64,000 bases of DNA. It comes from Tessaracoccus rhinocerotis (lineage in GTDB: Bacteria > Actinomycetota > Actinomycetes > Propionibacteriales > Propionibacteriaceae). Below are positions 41,153-50,264 of the stretch, one piece after another (within the stretch, counting starts at the first letter, position 1; every line of letters starts with the position of its first letter). The translations under genes were made by a program, and so were the position numbers. The notes beneath the pieces are model-generated. The model worked only from the letters and a program-made list of their open reading frames with translations, was not told the origin of the DNA and ran no database searches. Location of the stretch: the NCBI RefSeq assembly GCF_007197885.1, contig NZ_VKKG01000001.1:890334-954333 (forward strand). Reading direction: 5' to 3'.

Positions 41153-42541
41153 GTGCCCAGATTCCTAGCCGCGAAACCAGACGCCGACCTGATTCGGCTG
41201 CCGTGGAACGTGCCGCTGGAGTCCTGGCCCACCGCCCACCTGGTGGCACTGCCCCGAGGCATCTCCCGCCACGTCGTCCGCTTCATCCAGGTCGGCGACG
41301 ACATCCTGGCCGCCAAGGAGATCCTCGAGGAGGTGGCCGTCCACGAGTACCGGCAGCTCACCGAGCTGCGTCGGCTGGACGTGCCAGCCGTCGAACCCGT
41401 GGGCGTGGTCCTCGGGCGCAATGACTCCGAGGGCAACGTCCTCGACCCGATCCTGCTCACCCGGCACCTGCCGTTCTCGCTGCCGTACCGCGCACTGTTC
41501 TACTCCGGCGTGAAGCTGGACACCGTGAACCGGCTCCTGGACGCGATGGTGGTGCTGTTCGCACGCCTCCACCTCACGGGCTTCTACTGGGGCGACGTCT
41601 CGCTGTCCAACATCCTGTTCCGCCGCGATGCCGGAGAGTTCGCCGCCTACCTCGTGGACGCGGAGACCGGCGAGCTGCACGCCAAGCTGACCGACGGACA
41701 GCGCGCGCACGACCTCCAGATCGCCACCACCAACCTGTTCGGCGAGTTCAGCGACCTCGAGGCCGGCGGCATGCTGGACCCGTCGCTGCAGCCGCAGTGG
41801 CTCGTCGAGACCATCGTCGACCGCTACCACTCACTGTGGGCCGAGCTCACCGGCGTCGAGGAGTTCTCCGAGTCGGAGCTCTACCGGCTCGAGGGACGCG
41901 TGCGCCGCCTGAACGCGCTCGGCTTCGACGTCGCGGAGATCGACGTCAGCACCTCGGCCGACGGCAGCACCATCCGGATGCAGCCGAAGGTGGTCGAGGC
42001 CGGGCACCACTCGCGTCGCCTGATGCGGCTCACCGGGCTGGACGCCGAGGAGCACCAGGCACGCCGCCTGCTCAACGACATGGACACGTTCCGTGCGAAG
42101 ATCCCCGGCACCATGACCGAGAGCGTGGCCGCCCACAAGTGGCTGATGGAGGTCTTCGAACCGGCCACCTCGCGCATCCCGCCGGACCTCGCCGGCAAGC
42201 GCGACCCCGCGCAGTTCTTCCACGAACTACTGGACTACCGCTGGTACATGTCGCAGCGGGAGAACCACGAGGTGAGCATCGTGGAGGCCGCCTCCGGCTA
42301 CGTGGCCGACGTGCTGCGCACCCTGCCCGACGAGGAGATGAGCAACGTCATGCCCGTGGGGCAGGAGCTCCTCAACAAGTACGACCCCTCCCAGGGCTTC
42401 GCCGACGACGAGGAGGAGCCCCCCTACGACCCGTGGGAGGACGGCGCCAACGACCCGGAACTGCCCGTCTCGTTCGGCTTCGACATCGAGGCCCTCCGCG
42501 CCCGCGAACGGGCGAAGTCCCGGGAGCGCGATCCGGGCTGA
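41153..42541 (+). CDS. DUF4032 protein with kinase-like fold
   Basis: 462 residues, actinobacterial DUF4032 family. N-terminal half has a kinase-like layout: LAAKEILEEVAVHEYRQL near 52 (Lys-Glu), GDVSLSNILFRRD near 146 resembling the HxDxxxxN catalytic loop, and AYLVDAETGEL near 165 in place of the DFG-type motif. The C-terminal half contains the DUF4032 region (DRYHSLWAELTG, RRLMRLTGLDAEEHQARRLL, HKWLMEVFEP). Its own activity is unknown; a lipopolysaccharide-kinase-type relative is a possibility. A weak hairpin CCCCC-GCCCGA-GGGGG follows the stop at 42543-42558. Confidence 0.8.
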   Translation: MPRFLAAKPDADLIRLPWNVPLESWPTAHLVALPRGISRHVVRFIQVGDDILAAKEILEEVAVHEYRQLTELRRLDVPAVEPVGVVLGRNDSEGNVLDPILLTRHLPFSLPYRALFYSGVKLDTVNRLLDAMVVLFARLHLTGFYWGDVSLSNILFRRDAGEFAAYLVDAETGELHAKLTDGQRAHDLQIATTNLFGEFSDLEAGGMLDPSLQPQWLVETIVDRYHSLWAELTGVEEFSESELYRLEGRVRRLNALGFDVAEIDVSTSADGSTIRMQPKVVEAGHHSRRLMRLTGLDAEEHQARRLLNDMDTFRAKIPGTMTESVAAHKWLMEVFEPATSRIPPDLAGKRDPAQFFHELLDYRWYMSQRENHEVSIVEAASGYVADVLRTLPDEEMSNVMPVGQELLNKYDPSQGFADDEEEPPYDPWEDGANDPELPVSFGFDIEALRARERAKSRERDPG

Positions 42542-42581
42542 TCCCCCGCCCGAGGGGGCAGGACGCTCACGGACCACGTTG

Positions 42582-42645
42582 GTGAAAGCCCTTTCACGCG
42601 TGTAGTGTTTCGTTTGGACGAGAGCAGCGTTTTGTTCAATGAAAC
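42582..42645 (+). promoter_or_regulatory. Palindromes upstream of uxaA
   Basis: Two candidate operators lie in the 113-bp gap: GTGAAAGCCCTTTCAC (42582-42597, perfect apart from the central CC) and GTTCAATGAAAC (42634-42645, arms TTCA/TGAA). Both contain TTCA/TGAA half-sites. A KdgR/IclR- or GntR-type regulator for hexuronate genes would be the expected binder, but none is encoded nearby. Confidence 0.5.
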
Positions 42646-42654
42646 GGGAGCAAC

Positions 42655-44142
42655 ATGAGCGAGATCGACGGCCTGCACATCCTCGGGCCCGGTGACGACG
42701 TCGGAGTCGTCATCCGCGAGGGCGGACCGGTGCCCGTGGGCCACAAGGTGGCGGTCCACGACGTCGCCGCCGGCTCTCCCGTGATCAAGTACGGCCACGT
42801 CATCGGCTACGCCACCCGCGACATCGCCGTCGGCGACCACGTCCACTCCCACAACCTCACCTACGGCGACCACGGTGCCCCCGAGCACGGCGCGACGGCG
42901 GCCGCACACCCACCCGAGCTGACGCTGGACGGCTCCGGCACCTTCAAGGGCATCCGCCGCTCCGACGGCAGGGTGGCCACGCGCAACGTGATCGCGATCG
43001 TGTCCACCGTCAACTGCTCGGCAACGGTCTGCCAGCGGATCGCCGACGCCGTCACCCGCGCCGGCATCCTGGAGGACTTCGACGGCATCGACGCGGTCGT
43101 ACCCGTCACCCACACCAGCGGCTGCGGAATGTCGGGCGACGGGGACAACCTGCGCCGCCTGCGCCGCACCCTGGCCGGCTACGCCGGGCACGCCAACGTC
43201 GGCGGTGTCCTGGTGGTGGCGCTCGGCTGCGAGGTCAACCAGATGACGGACTTCATGGCGGACATCCCGCGCCGCGACGACCTCCACATCCTCGAACTGG
43301 GCATCCAGGACATGGGCGGCACCAGGGCCACCATCGACGCCGGCATCCGGGCCGTCGAACAACTGGCGCGGGACATGGGTGAGGTCACCCGCGAGGACTT
43401 TCCTGTCAGCGAACTCGTGATGGGACTCAACTGCGGCGGCTCCGACGGCTGGTCCGGGATCACCGCCAACCCGGCGCTCGGCGTGGCCTCGGACATGCTG
43501 GTGGCGCGCGGCGGCAGGTCGGTGCTGGCTGAGACGCCCGAGATCTACGGCGCGGAGGACCTGCTGCTCAACCGGGCCGTCTCGGACGGGGTGGCCCAGA
43601 AATTGCGCGACATCATCGCCCGCTGGGAGTCGGACGTCGAGGTCACCGGGGAGTCGCTGGACAACAACCCCTCCCCCGGCAACAAGGAGGGTGGCATCAC
43701 CACCATCCTGGAGAAGTCCCTCGGCGCCGTGGCGAAGGGCGGGCACTCGCCGATGGCGGCGGTCTACGAGTACGCCGAGCCGATCGACGAGCCGGGGTTC
43801 GGCTTCATGGACACCCCGGGCTACGACCCGGTGTCCGTGACCGGCCTGATCGCGGGCGGTGCCAACGTCGTCGTGTTCACCACCGGCCGCGGGTCCGCCC
43901 TCGGCTACGGCATCGTGCCGGTGGTCAAGGTCTCCACGAACTCCACGCTGTTCCGCCGGATGCCCGATGACATGGACCTCGACGCCGGCGACATCGTTGA
44001 GCAGGGCGTCCCCGTGGCCGACAAGGGCCGGGAGATCTACGAACGCATCGTCTCGGCGGCCTCCGGCGAGCGGACCAGGAGCGAGGACCTCGGCTACGGG
44101 TCCCAGGAGTTCGTGCCTTGGCTGCTGGGCCCCGTCTTCTGA
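42655..44142 (+). CDS. uxaA: Altronate dehydratase
   Basis: Iron-type dehydratase converting D-altronate to 2-keto-3-deoxygluconate in galacturonate catabolism, 495 residues. N-terminal SAF domain (about 1-85: VGVVIREGGPVPVGHKVAVHDVAAG) and a large UxaA/GarD core with GIRRSDGRVATRNVIAIVSTVNCSATV near 97, HTSGCGM near 150, GLNCGGSDGWSGITANPALG near 265, and the cysteines expected for metal binding. RBS GGGAG. First gene of a three-gene operon. Confidence 0.93.
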   Translation: MSEIDGLHILGPGDDVGVVIREGGPVPVGHKVAVHDVAAGSPVIKYGHVIGYATRDIAVGDHVHSHNLTYGDHGAPEHGATAAAHPPELTLDGSGTFKGIRRSDGRVATRNVIAIVSTVNCSATVCQRIADAVTRAGILEDFDGIDAVVPVTHTSGCGMSGDGDNLRRLRRTLAGYAGHANVGGVLVVALGCEVNQMTDFMADIPRRDDLHILELGIQDMGGTRATIDAGIRAVEQLARDMGEVTREDFPVSELVMGLNCGGSDGWSGITANPALGVASDMLVARGGRSVLAETPEIYGAEDLLLNRAVSDGVAQKLRDIIARWESDVEVTGESLDNNPSPGNKEGGITTILEKSLGAVAKGGHSPMAAVYEYAEPIDEPGFGFMDTPGYDPVSVTGLIAGGANVVVFTTGRGSALGYGIVPVVKVSTNSTLFRRMPDDMDLDAGDIVEQGVPVADKGREIYERIVSAASGERTRSEDLGYGSQEFVPWLLGPVF

Positions 44143-44189
44143 CCTGCAGCCCCTCCGACCCAGCCACCCACCCCGCCAGAAGGAACCAC

Positions 44190-45200
44190 ATGTTGAAGGT
44201 CCAGGTGACCAGCCCCGGCGAGATCGCCGTCGTGGACGCCGAGCGCCCCACGCCGGCTCCCGGCGAGGCCCTCGTGCGCGTCCGCTACGCCGGTATCTGC
44301 GGCTCGGACCTGCAGACGTTCACCGGGAACCAGCCGTTCGCCAGCTACCCCCGCGTGCCGGGCCACGAGTGGTCCGGCGAGATCACCGAGGTCAACGGGG
44401 ACTCCGGGGACCTGCGCGCCGGGCAGCTCGTCACCGGCAACCCCTACTTCAACTGCGGCGAGTGCTACTCCTGCCGGCGCGGGTTGGTGAACTGCTGCGA
44501 GTCCAACCAGACCATGGGCGTGCACCGCGACGGCTCGTTCCAGGAGTACATCACCATGCCGGTGGACCGGCTCTACCCGGCCGACGGCCTGGACCCGAAG
44601 CACGCGGCGATGGTGGAGCCCTTCTCGATCGGCTGGCACGCCATGAACCGGGCGCGAGTCACCGAACGCGATCGCGTGCTGGTCCTGGGCGCCGGCGCCA
44701 TCGGCATGCTCACCATGGTCTCCGCGCTGGCACGCGGGGCCGAGGTGCACATCGCCGACATCGTGCCCGAGCGGCTCGCCATCGCCCGGGAACTGGGCGC
44801 GTCCTCCGCCGTGGACCTGACCGCGACCACCGTCGCCGAGCTGATGTCCGAGGCCACCGGCGGCGACGGGTTCGACGTCGTGGGCGAGGCCACGGGCCTG
44901 CCGGTGAGCTTCCTGAACGCGATCGAGGCGGCGGCCTTCGGCGGGCGGATCGCCCTGATCGGCAACGGCAAGCGCGAGGTCTCGTTCAACCAGTCGATGC
45001 TGATCCGCAAGGAGCTCGACGTGCTGGGCTCACGAAACAGCCTCGACGCGTTCGCACCGCTGATCGAGTTGCTCCAGCGGGGCGAGGTGGACATCTCCCC
45101 GATCCTGACGGCCGTCGTGCCTGCGTTCGCGACCGTCGATGCCATGAGGGACCTGCTCGAGCACGCTGAGCTCAACGTCAAGGTCCTCGTCGAGTTCTGA
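44190..45200 (+). CDS. Zinc-dependent medium-chain dehydrogenase in hexuronate operon
   Basis: 336-residue MDR alcohol/polyol dehydrogenase. Catalytic zinc site: GICGSDLQTF near 33, GHEWSGEIT near 57; structural zinc cluster CGECYSCRRGLVNCC near 91; NAD motif VLVLGAGAIGMLTMV near 165. It resembles the L-galactonate/L-gulonate oxidoreductases (LgoD/YjjN, RspB type) that make tagaturonate or fructuronate. Starting at ATG 44190 after AGAAGGAA, 47 bp after uxaA. Role in converting another sugar acid into the UxaB/UxaA pathway is an inference from context. Confidence 0.85.
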   Translation: MLKVQVTSPGEIAVVDAERPTPAPGEALVRVRYAGICGSDLQTFTGNQPFASYPRVPGHEWSGEITEVNGDSGDLRAGQLVTGNPYFNCGECYSCRRGLVNCCESNQTMGVHRDGSFQEYITMPVDRLYPADGLDPKHAAMVEPFSIGWHAMNRARVTERDRVLVLGAGAIGMLTMVSALARGAEVHIADIVPERLAIARELGASSAVDLTATTVAELMSEATGGDGFDVVGEATGLPVSFLNAIEAAAFGGRIALIGNGKREVSFNQSMLIRKELDVLGSRNSLDAFAPLIELLQRGEVDISPILTAVVPAFATVDAMRDLLEHAELNVKVLVEF

Positions 45201-45214
45201 TCGAGGAGATCACA

Positions 45215-46600
45215 ATGAGAGTTGTCCAGTTCGGTGAGGGCGTCTTCCTGCGGGGATTCGCCGACTGGATGTTCCAGCGGTTGAACGCGGAGGCGGGCGC
45301 GGACATCCGCGTCACCCTCGTGCAGCCACGCAACTCCGACGGCGTCGCGCGCCTGATGGCGCAGGGCGGCCGCTGGACGGTGGTCCAGCAGGGGCTGCAC
45401 GACGGCGCGGAGCAGTCGCGGCGCACCGTCATCGAGTGCGTCGACTCGGGCCTCAACACGCACACGAACCCGCACGGCTTCGCCGCACTGGCACGCGACC
45501 CACAGGTGCGGGTCGTGGTGTCCAACACCACCGAAGCCGGCATCGCATGGTCCGAGGAGGACGCGGGACTCGGTGACCGGCGCGCGGAGGTCCGTTCGTT
45601 CCCGGGCAAGCTCACCTGGTTCCTCGCCGAGCGGTTCGCCACGATCCCAGCCGCCGGCACCCTGTTCGTGCTGCCGGTGGAGTTGATCGCCGACAACGGC
45701 TCCACCCTCGCCGCCCTGGTGCGGCGGATGGCCGACGCCTGGGGCCTGGGTCCCGAGTTCCAGGCCTGGCTGGCCGACCAGGTCATATTCCTCGACACCC
45801 TCGTGGACCGCATCGTGCCCGGCCGCCCGAGCCGGCCCGTGGAGCTCGCCCCGGGAGTCCCGGACGCGTTCCCCGTGCAGGTGGAGTGGTTCCACTCCTG
45901 GTACCTGCGGGGCCCGCGCGAACTCCTCGACGTGCTCCCCCTCGACGCCCTGGACCTCAACGTCCGGTTCGTGTCTGACCTGCGCCCCTACCGGGACCTG
46001 AAGGTGCGCGTCCTCAACGCCCTGCACTCCGCCATGGCGGCGGCCGGCACCGCGATCGGCGTGGAGTCCGTGGCCGAGGCGGTGGACCACGATGTGCTCG
46101 GCCCCTGGCTGCGCCGTCTCCTCGACGAGGAGATCGCCCCCACCCTCGACCTGCCCGCCGACGAGGTGGCGGACTTCACCGCAGCCACCTGGGACCGCTA
46201 CCGCAACCCCTTCATCCACCACCGACTCGAGAGCATCCTGCTGAACTCCTCGGCGAAGATCCCGGCGCGGCTGGGTGACATCGCCCTGGATCGCGGTGAG
46301 GAGGGCAGCCCGCTGCTGGCCTTCGGGGTGGCCGCGTGGCTGCACCTGACCCGTGGCGCCGGGTTGTCCGACTCCCCGGAGGTGCTCGCCGCCGTCGCGG
46401 GCCTGTGGGAGCGCGTCGCATCCGGGGACCTGACGGTCGAGGAGCTGGCGGCTCGCGTGCTCGCGGGGCCGATGGGCGCCGTCGCGTGGCCGCAGCCCTT
46501 CGTCGCGGAGGTCGGTTCCCACCTGGCGCGGATCGGGACCGCGGGCCCCCTGACGGCGCTGCGGGCCGTGGCGGCGGTGGAAGCGACTGCGGCCAGATAG
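45215..46600 (+). CDS. uxaB: Tagaturonate reductase
   Basis: Mannitol-dehydrogenase-family enzyme reducing D-tagaturonate to D-altronate with NADH, 461 residues. Short N-terminus VVQFGEGVFLRGFADWMFQRLN is the NAD-binding start; NTTEAGI near 106, GKLTWFLAERF near 130, the catalytic Lys region RDLKVRVLNALHSAMA near 262. 14 bp after the dehydrogenase gene. Together with uxaA this makes keto-deoxygluconate from tagaturonate. uxaC, kdgK and the aldolase are not in the window. Confidence 0.88.
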   Translation: MRVVQFGEGVFLRGFADWMFQRLNAEAGADIRVTLVQPRNSDGVARLMAQGGRWTVVQQGLHDGAEQSRRTVIECVDSGLNTHTNPHGFAALARDPQVRVVVSNTTEAGIAWSEEDAGLGDRRAEVRSFPGKLTWFLAERFATIPAAGTLFVLPVELIADNGSTLAALVRRMADAWGLGPEFQAWLADQVIFLDTLVDRIVPGRPSRPVELAPGVPDAFPVQVEWFHSWYLRGPRELLDVLPLDALDLNVRFVSDLRPYRDLKVRVLNALHSAMAAAGTAIGVESVAEAVDHDVLGPWLRRLLDEEIAPTLDLPADEVADFTAATWDRYRNPFIHHRLESILLNSSAKIPARLGDIALDRGEEGSPLLAFGVAAWLHLTRGAGLSDSPEVLAAVAGLWERVASGDLTVEELAARVLAGPMGAVAWPQPFVAEVGSHLARIGTAGPLTALRAVAAVEATAAR

Positions 46601-46609
46601 ACTCGTCGG

Positions 46610-48052
46610 GTGAGTTTCCGCCTGTACGACACCGCCGCCCGTGCGGTGCGCCCACTCGAACCCCTCGTCGAGGGCGAGGTCTCGATCTACCACTGCGGCC
46701 TGACCGTGCAGTCCTCGCCGCACCTCGGCCACATCCGCAAGGAGGTGGTCTTCGACGTGTTGCGCCGGTGGCTGGAGCACAAGGGCCTGGCGGTCACCGT
46801 GGTGGCGAACGTGACCGACATCGACGACAAGATCCTCGCCAAGTCCGCGGAGAGCGGGTTCGAGTGGTGGGCGCACGCCTACAAGTTCGAGCGTGAACTG
46901 CACGACGCCTACGCCGCGCTGGGCTGCAAGCCCCCCACCTACGAGCCGCGGGCAACCGGACACATCACCGAGATGCTGGAACTGGTCGAGGTCCTCCTGG
47001 AGCGCGGCCACGCCTACGTGGCCGAGGACACCTCCGGCGACGTGTACTTCGACGTGCGCTCGTGGCCCCGCTACGGCGAACTCTCCGGCCAGAAGGTCGA
47101 CGAGATGGAGGCCGCCGCCGACGCCGACCCACGAGGCAAGCGTGACCCGCGCGACTTCGCACTGTGGAAGGGCCACAAGCCCGACGAGCCCGAAACGGCC
47201 TCCTGGCCCGCCCCCTGGGGACGCGGCCGGCCCGGCTGGCACCTGGAGTGCTCCGCCATGGCGGGCAAGTACCTCGGTGACACCTTCGACATCCACGGCG
47301 GCGGCATCGACCTGCGCTTCCCCCACCACGAGAACGAGCTCGCCCAGTCCGCCGCGGCCGGCCACGGCTTCGCCCGGCACTGGATGCACAACGCCTGGGT
47401 GACGATGGCCGGCGAGAAGATGAGCAAGTCGTTGGGCAACACCGCGCAGGTCAGCGAGGTCACGAAGACCTACTCGCCGCGTGCGGTCCGTTACTTCCTC
47501 GCCGCCCCGCACTACCGCTCAACCATCGAGTTCTCCCCCGCCGACGAGGCCACCCGCGGCTCGCTCGCCGAGGCCGAGAAGGCCATCGAACGGATCGACA
47601 CCTTCCTGGCCCGCGCCGTCGAACTGGTGGGCGAGGCCCAGGTGGACCCCACCCCCTCCACGGAGCACTGGGCCACGTTCCAGCGCTCGATGGACGAGGA
47701 CCTCGGCACCCCCGGGGCCGTGGCGGCGCTGTTCGACGCGATCCGCGCCGGCAACCAGGCCATCACCTCCGGCGACGCCGACACCGTCGGCACCCACGTC
47801 GTCGCGATCACCGCGATGCTCGACGTGCTGGGCCTGAACCCCTCCGCGCCCGAGTGGGCCGGTGCCATGGCCGTCGACAACCTGACCCCCGTCGTCGACG
47901 GCCTGGTCGCGCACCTCCTCGAGCAGCGCAACACCGCCCGCGCCGCCAAGGACTGGGCCGCGGCCGACGCCATCCGAGACACCCTGGCCCACCTCGGCCT
48001 CAACATCACAGACACCCCCAGCGGTCCGCGCTGGAGCTTGGAGAAGCACTGA
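46610..48052 (+). CDS. cysS: Cysteinyl-tRNA synthetase
   Basis: Class I aminoacyl-tRNA synthetase, 480 residues, with GTG start at 46610. HIGH-type motif [23 protein letters not shown] near 29, zinc ligands Cys29, [14 protein letters not shown] near 215 and [11 protein letters not shown] near 240, KMSKS in [12 protein letters not shown] near 272. The CGxT motif has Leu where Pro is usual. It is upstream of and overlaps rlmB (TGATG), the same pair as in mycobacteria. Confidence 0.97.
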   Translation: MSFRLYDTAARAVRPLEPLVEGEVSIYHCGLTVQSSPHLGHIRKEVVFDVLRRWLEHKGLAVTVVANVTDIDDKILAKSAESGFEWWAHAYKFERELHDAYAALGCKPPTYEPRATGHITEMLELVEVLLERGHAYVAEDTSGDVYFDVRSWPRYGELSGQKVDEMEAAADADPRGKRDPRDFALWKGHKPDEPETASWPAPWGRGRPGWHLECSAMAGKYLGDTFDIHGGGIDLRFPHHENELAQSAAAGHGFARHWMHNAWVTMAGEKMSKSLGNTAQVSEVTKTYSPRAVRYFLAAPHYRSTIEFSPADEATRGSLAEAEKAIERIDTFLARAVELVGEAQVDPTPSTEHWATFQRSMDEDLGTPGAVAALFDAIRAGNQAITSGDADTVGTHVVAITAMLDVLGLNPSAPEWAGAMAVDNLTPVVDGLVAHLLEQRNTARAAKDWAAADAIRDTLAHLGLNITDTPSGPRWSLEKH

Positions 48053-49002
48053 TGCCCGGAAACTCGTCCCGTCGCGGCGCCACCTCGAAGGGCAAGGCGA
48101 ACACCGCCGGCTCCGGGGGTCGCATCCGCCGATCACTCAAGGGCAAGGGCCCCACGCCCAAGGCCGAGGACCGCACCTACCACAAGGCCTTCAAGGCCAA
48201 GCAGGCCGCGGCCAAGCGCACGCCGGCGAAGAACAGGACCACCCGCACCGCCGTCGGCGCCGACTGGGTGGTGGGCCGCAACCCAGTGCTCGAGGCACTG
48301 CTCGCGGGCATGCCCGTCAAGCAGGCGCTGGTTGCCGAGGGCGCTGAGCGCGACGACAGGCTGCGCGAGATCCTGAAGTTCACCGCCGAGCGCTCGATGC
48401 CGCTGCTGCAGGTGACCCGCGCAGAACTGGACCGCGTGACGGGAGGCCTCGTCCACCAGGGCGTGGCCATCCAGCTGCCCGCCTACGAGTACGCCGACGT
48501 CGAGGACGTGCTTGCAGACGCCGTCGCCGCGGACGCCAAGGGGCTCGTGGTGGCGCTCGACGGCGTGACCGACCCCCGCAACCTCGGGGCCATCGTGCGC
48601 TCGGCCGCGGCGTTCGGCGCGCAGGGCGTCGTAATCCCTGCCCGACGTTCGGCCTCGATGACCGCAGCCGCGTGGAAGACCTCGGCCGGCGCCGCCGCCC
48701 GCATCCCGGTGGCGATGGCCACCAACCTGAACCGTGCACTGGAGAAGGCCTCGAAGCTGGGCATGACCGTCGTGGGGCTCGCCGGTGAGAGTGACGTGCC
48801 GCTGTCCGGCGTCCCGAGCGACGGTCCCGTGATGATCGTGGTCGGCTCCGAGGGCGAGGGGCTGTCCCGCCTCGTGCGGGAGCACTGCGACCTGCTGGTC
48901 TCGATCCCGATCGCGAGCGAGGTGGAGTCCCTGAACGCGTCGGTGGCCACCTCGGTGTCGCTGTACGAGATCAGCCAGCAGCGCCTGCTCGCCGCGGAGT
49001 GA
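48052..49002 (+). CDS. rlmB: 23S rRNA (guanosine-2'-O-)-methyltransferase RlmB-type
   Basis: SpoU-family methyltransferase, 316 residues. A basic N-terminal tail (residues 1-65, Lys/Arg-rich, common in actinobacterial RlmB) precedes the substrate-binding domain (DWVVGRNPVLEALLAGM) and the trefoil-knot SPOUT domain: GLVVALDGVTDPRNLGAIVRSAAAFGAQGVVIP near 165, IVVGSEGEGLSRLV near 265 and SIPIASEVESLNASVATSVSLYE near 285. The ATG overlaps the cysS stop by one base. Confidence 0.95.
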   Translation: MPGNSSRRGATSKGKANTAGSGGRIRRSLKGKGPTPKAEDRTYHKAFKAKQAAAKRTPAKNRTTRTAVGADWVVGRNPVLEALLAGMPVKQALVAEGAERDDRLREILKFTAERSMPLLQVTRAELDRVTGGLVHQGVAIQLPAYEYADVEDVLADAVAADAKGLVVALDGVTDPRNLGAIVRSAAAFGAQGVVIPARRSASMTAAAWKTSAGAAARIPVAMATNLNRALEKASKLGMTVVGLAGESDVPLSGVPSDGPVMIVVGSEGEGLSRLVREHCDLLVSIPIASEVESLNASVATSVSLYEISQQRLLAAE

Positions 49003-49017
49003 TCCGGGCGCCGCGGC

Positions 49018-50172
49018 TCAGCTCGGGCGGGGCCGCGGCTGGTACTCGATGAGGAACTCCAACGGCTCCGCCGGCGTCGAGAAGTCAGCCGGGATGTTCT
49101 GGTAGTCGGTGTAGTCCACCTCGATGGGCCCCGTGGGGTTGATGCCGAGCACGCCGCTGGCGTCCCTGCCCGACACCGGCCAGATCACCATCAGGTCCAC
49201 CTGGGTGCGGGCGAGGGCCTCTGTCGTGACGCTCTCCGGGTGGGCGGCAGGGATCTTCTGGCCAGCAGCGTCCTGGTAGGTGAACGACTGCGCCACGTTG
49301 ATGTTCTGCTGCCCGAAGACGTCTCCCCCCGCCTGGATCCGCGCGTTCATGGCGGTGACCAGCCACTGCTTGCCCTCCGGCGCCCAACCAAGGATCGGCG
49401 TCCAGGGAAGGAGTTCACTGTCCGGCCGCAGCGTCAGCACCACCTCGCCGCTCTGGGCCTGCAGTTCCGCGGGGGGTTGCGTGGTGAACCCGCGCCTGAA
49501 CGTGCCGTTCTCCGGGGCACAGGTGATGTCCCAGCGCTCCCGGAAGCCCAGGTTGGCGTTCCAGGCCTCGTCGGTGACCGGAAGGCCGGTGCGCAGGTCG
49601 ACGCTGACGGTCTGGCCCTCGTCGGTGACCTCGAGTGTGATCTGGTCATCCGGCAGCACGCTGAAGATGAACATCTCCCACTCCGTGAGGTAGCTGCCCG
49701 AGGACGGGTTGAACTTGTCGAACAGGTTGGGCAACGGGATGCGGTTGCTGCCCACCCTGAGCTCGCTGGTCACGACGTGCTCGGTGGTCTCGACGTAGGC
49801 CGGCAGGCCGCCCTTGAGCGTGAACGCCGCGAGCTGGTAGCCCGGTGGAGCCTTCAGCGGTGTCGCCTCGCCCACCTGCGCCGCGGTCTCCAGCGACAAC
49901 CTGTCGCCGGTGAACCAGCCCTGCAGTGTCGCGTCGAAGTGCGGGGTGGATACCACCAGCGAACCGTAGTCGCCCTCGGGCAGGTTCTTGGCAATGCCGT
50001 CGCGGGACCGCAGGAAGTACTCGGAGTCGACCTCCTTGGCGGGATCGACGCTGGCAGTGGGGGTGGGACTCTCGCTCGGGGGGTTGAAGTCCACCGGCTC
50101 GAACGAACAGCCGGACACCGCTGCTGCCGCGAGGCCCAGGAGGGCGGCGCGTCTCGTAACTTCGTGACCCAC
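49018..50172 (-). CDS. Putative lipoprotein, secreted, unknown function
   Basis: 384 residues. The N-terminus has RR ([17 protein letters not shown]) with lipobox VSGC, so lipidation at Cys22 and perhaps Tat export. Body is beta-rich (for example [20 protein letters not shown] and [20 protein letters not shown]). No catalytic motif seen. Convergent with rlmB and divergent from glyA. Confidence 0.75.
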   Translation of the reverse strand: MGHEVTRRAALLGLAAAAVSGCSFEPVDFNPPSESPTPTASVDPAKEVDSEYFLRSRDGIAKNLPEGDYGSLVVSTPHFDATLQGWFTGDRLSLETAAQVGEATPLKAPPGYQLAAFTLKGGLPAYVETTEHVVTSELRVGSNRIPLPNLFDKFNPSSGSYLTEWEMFIFSVLPDDQITLEVTDEGQTVSVDLRTGLPVTDEAWNANLGFRERWDITCAPENGTFRRGFTTQPPAELQAQSGEVVLTLRPDSELLPWTPILGWAPEGKQWLVTAMNARIQAGGDVFGQQNINVAQSFTYQDAAGQKIPAAHPESVTTEALARTQVDLMVIWPVSGRDASGVLGINPTGPIEVDYTDYQNIPADFSTPAEPLEFLIEYQPRPRPS

Positions 50173-50264
50173 GGGTCGAGGGTAGACGATCAGGGAGCCA
50201 CGGCCGCTCGGCCCCGACGCCCGGGCGCCCTAGACTGAGGGCAAGACACCCGACAAGGAGAACT

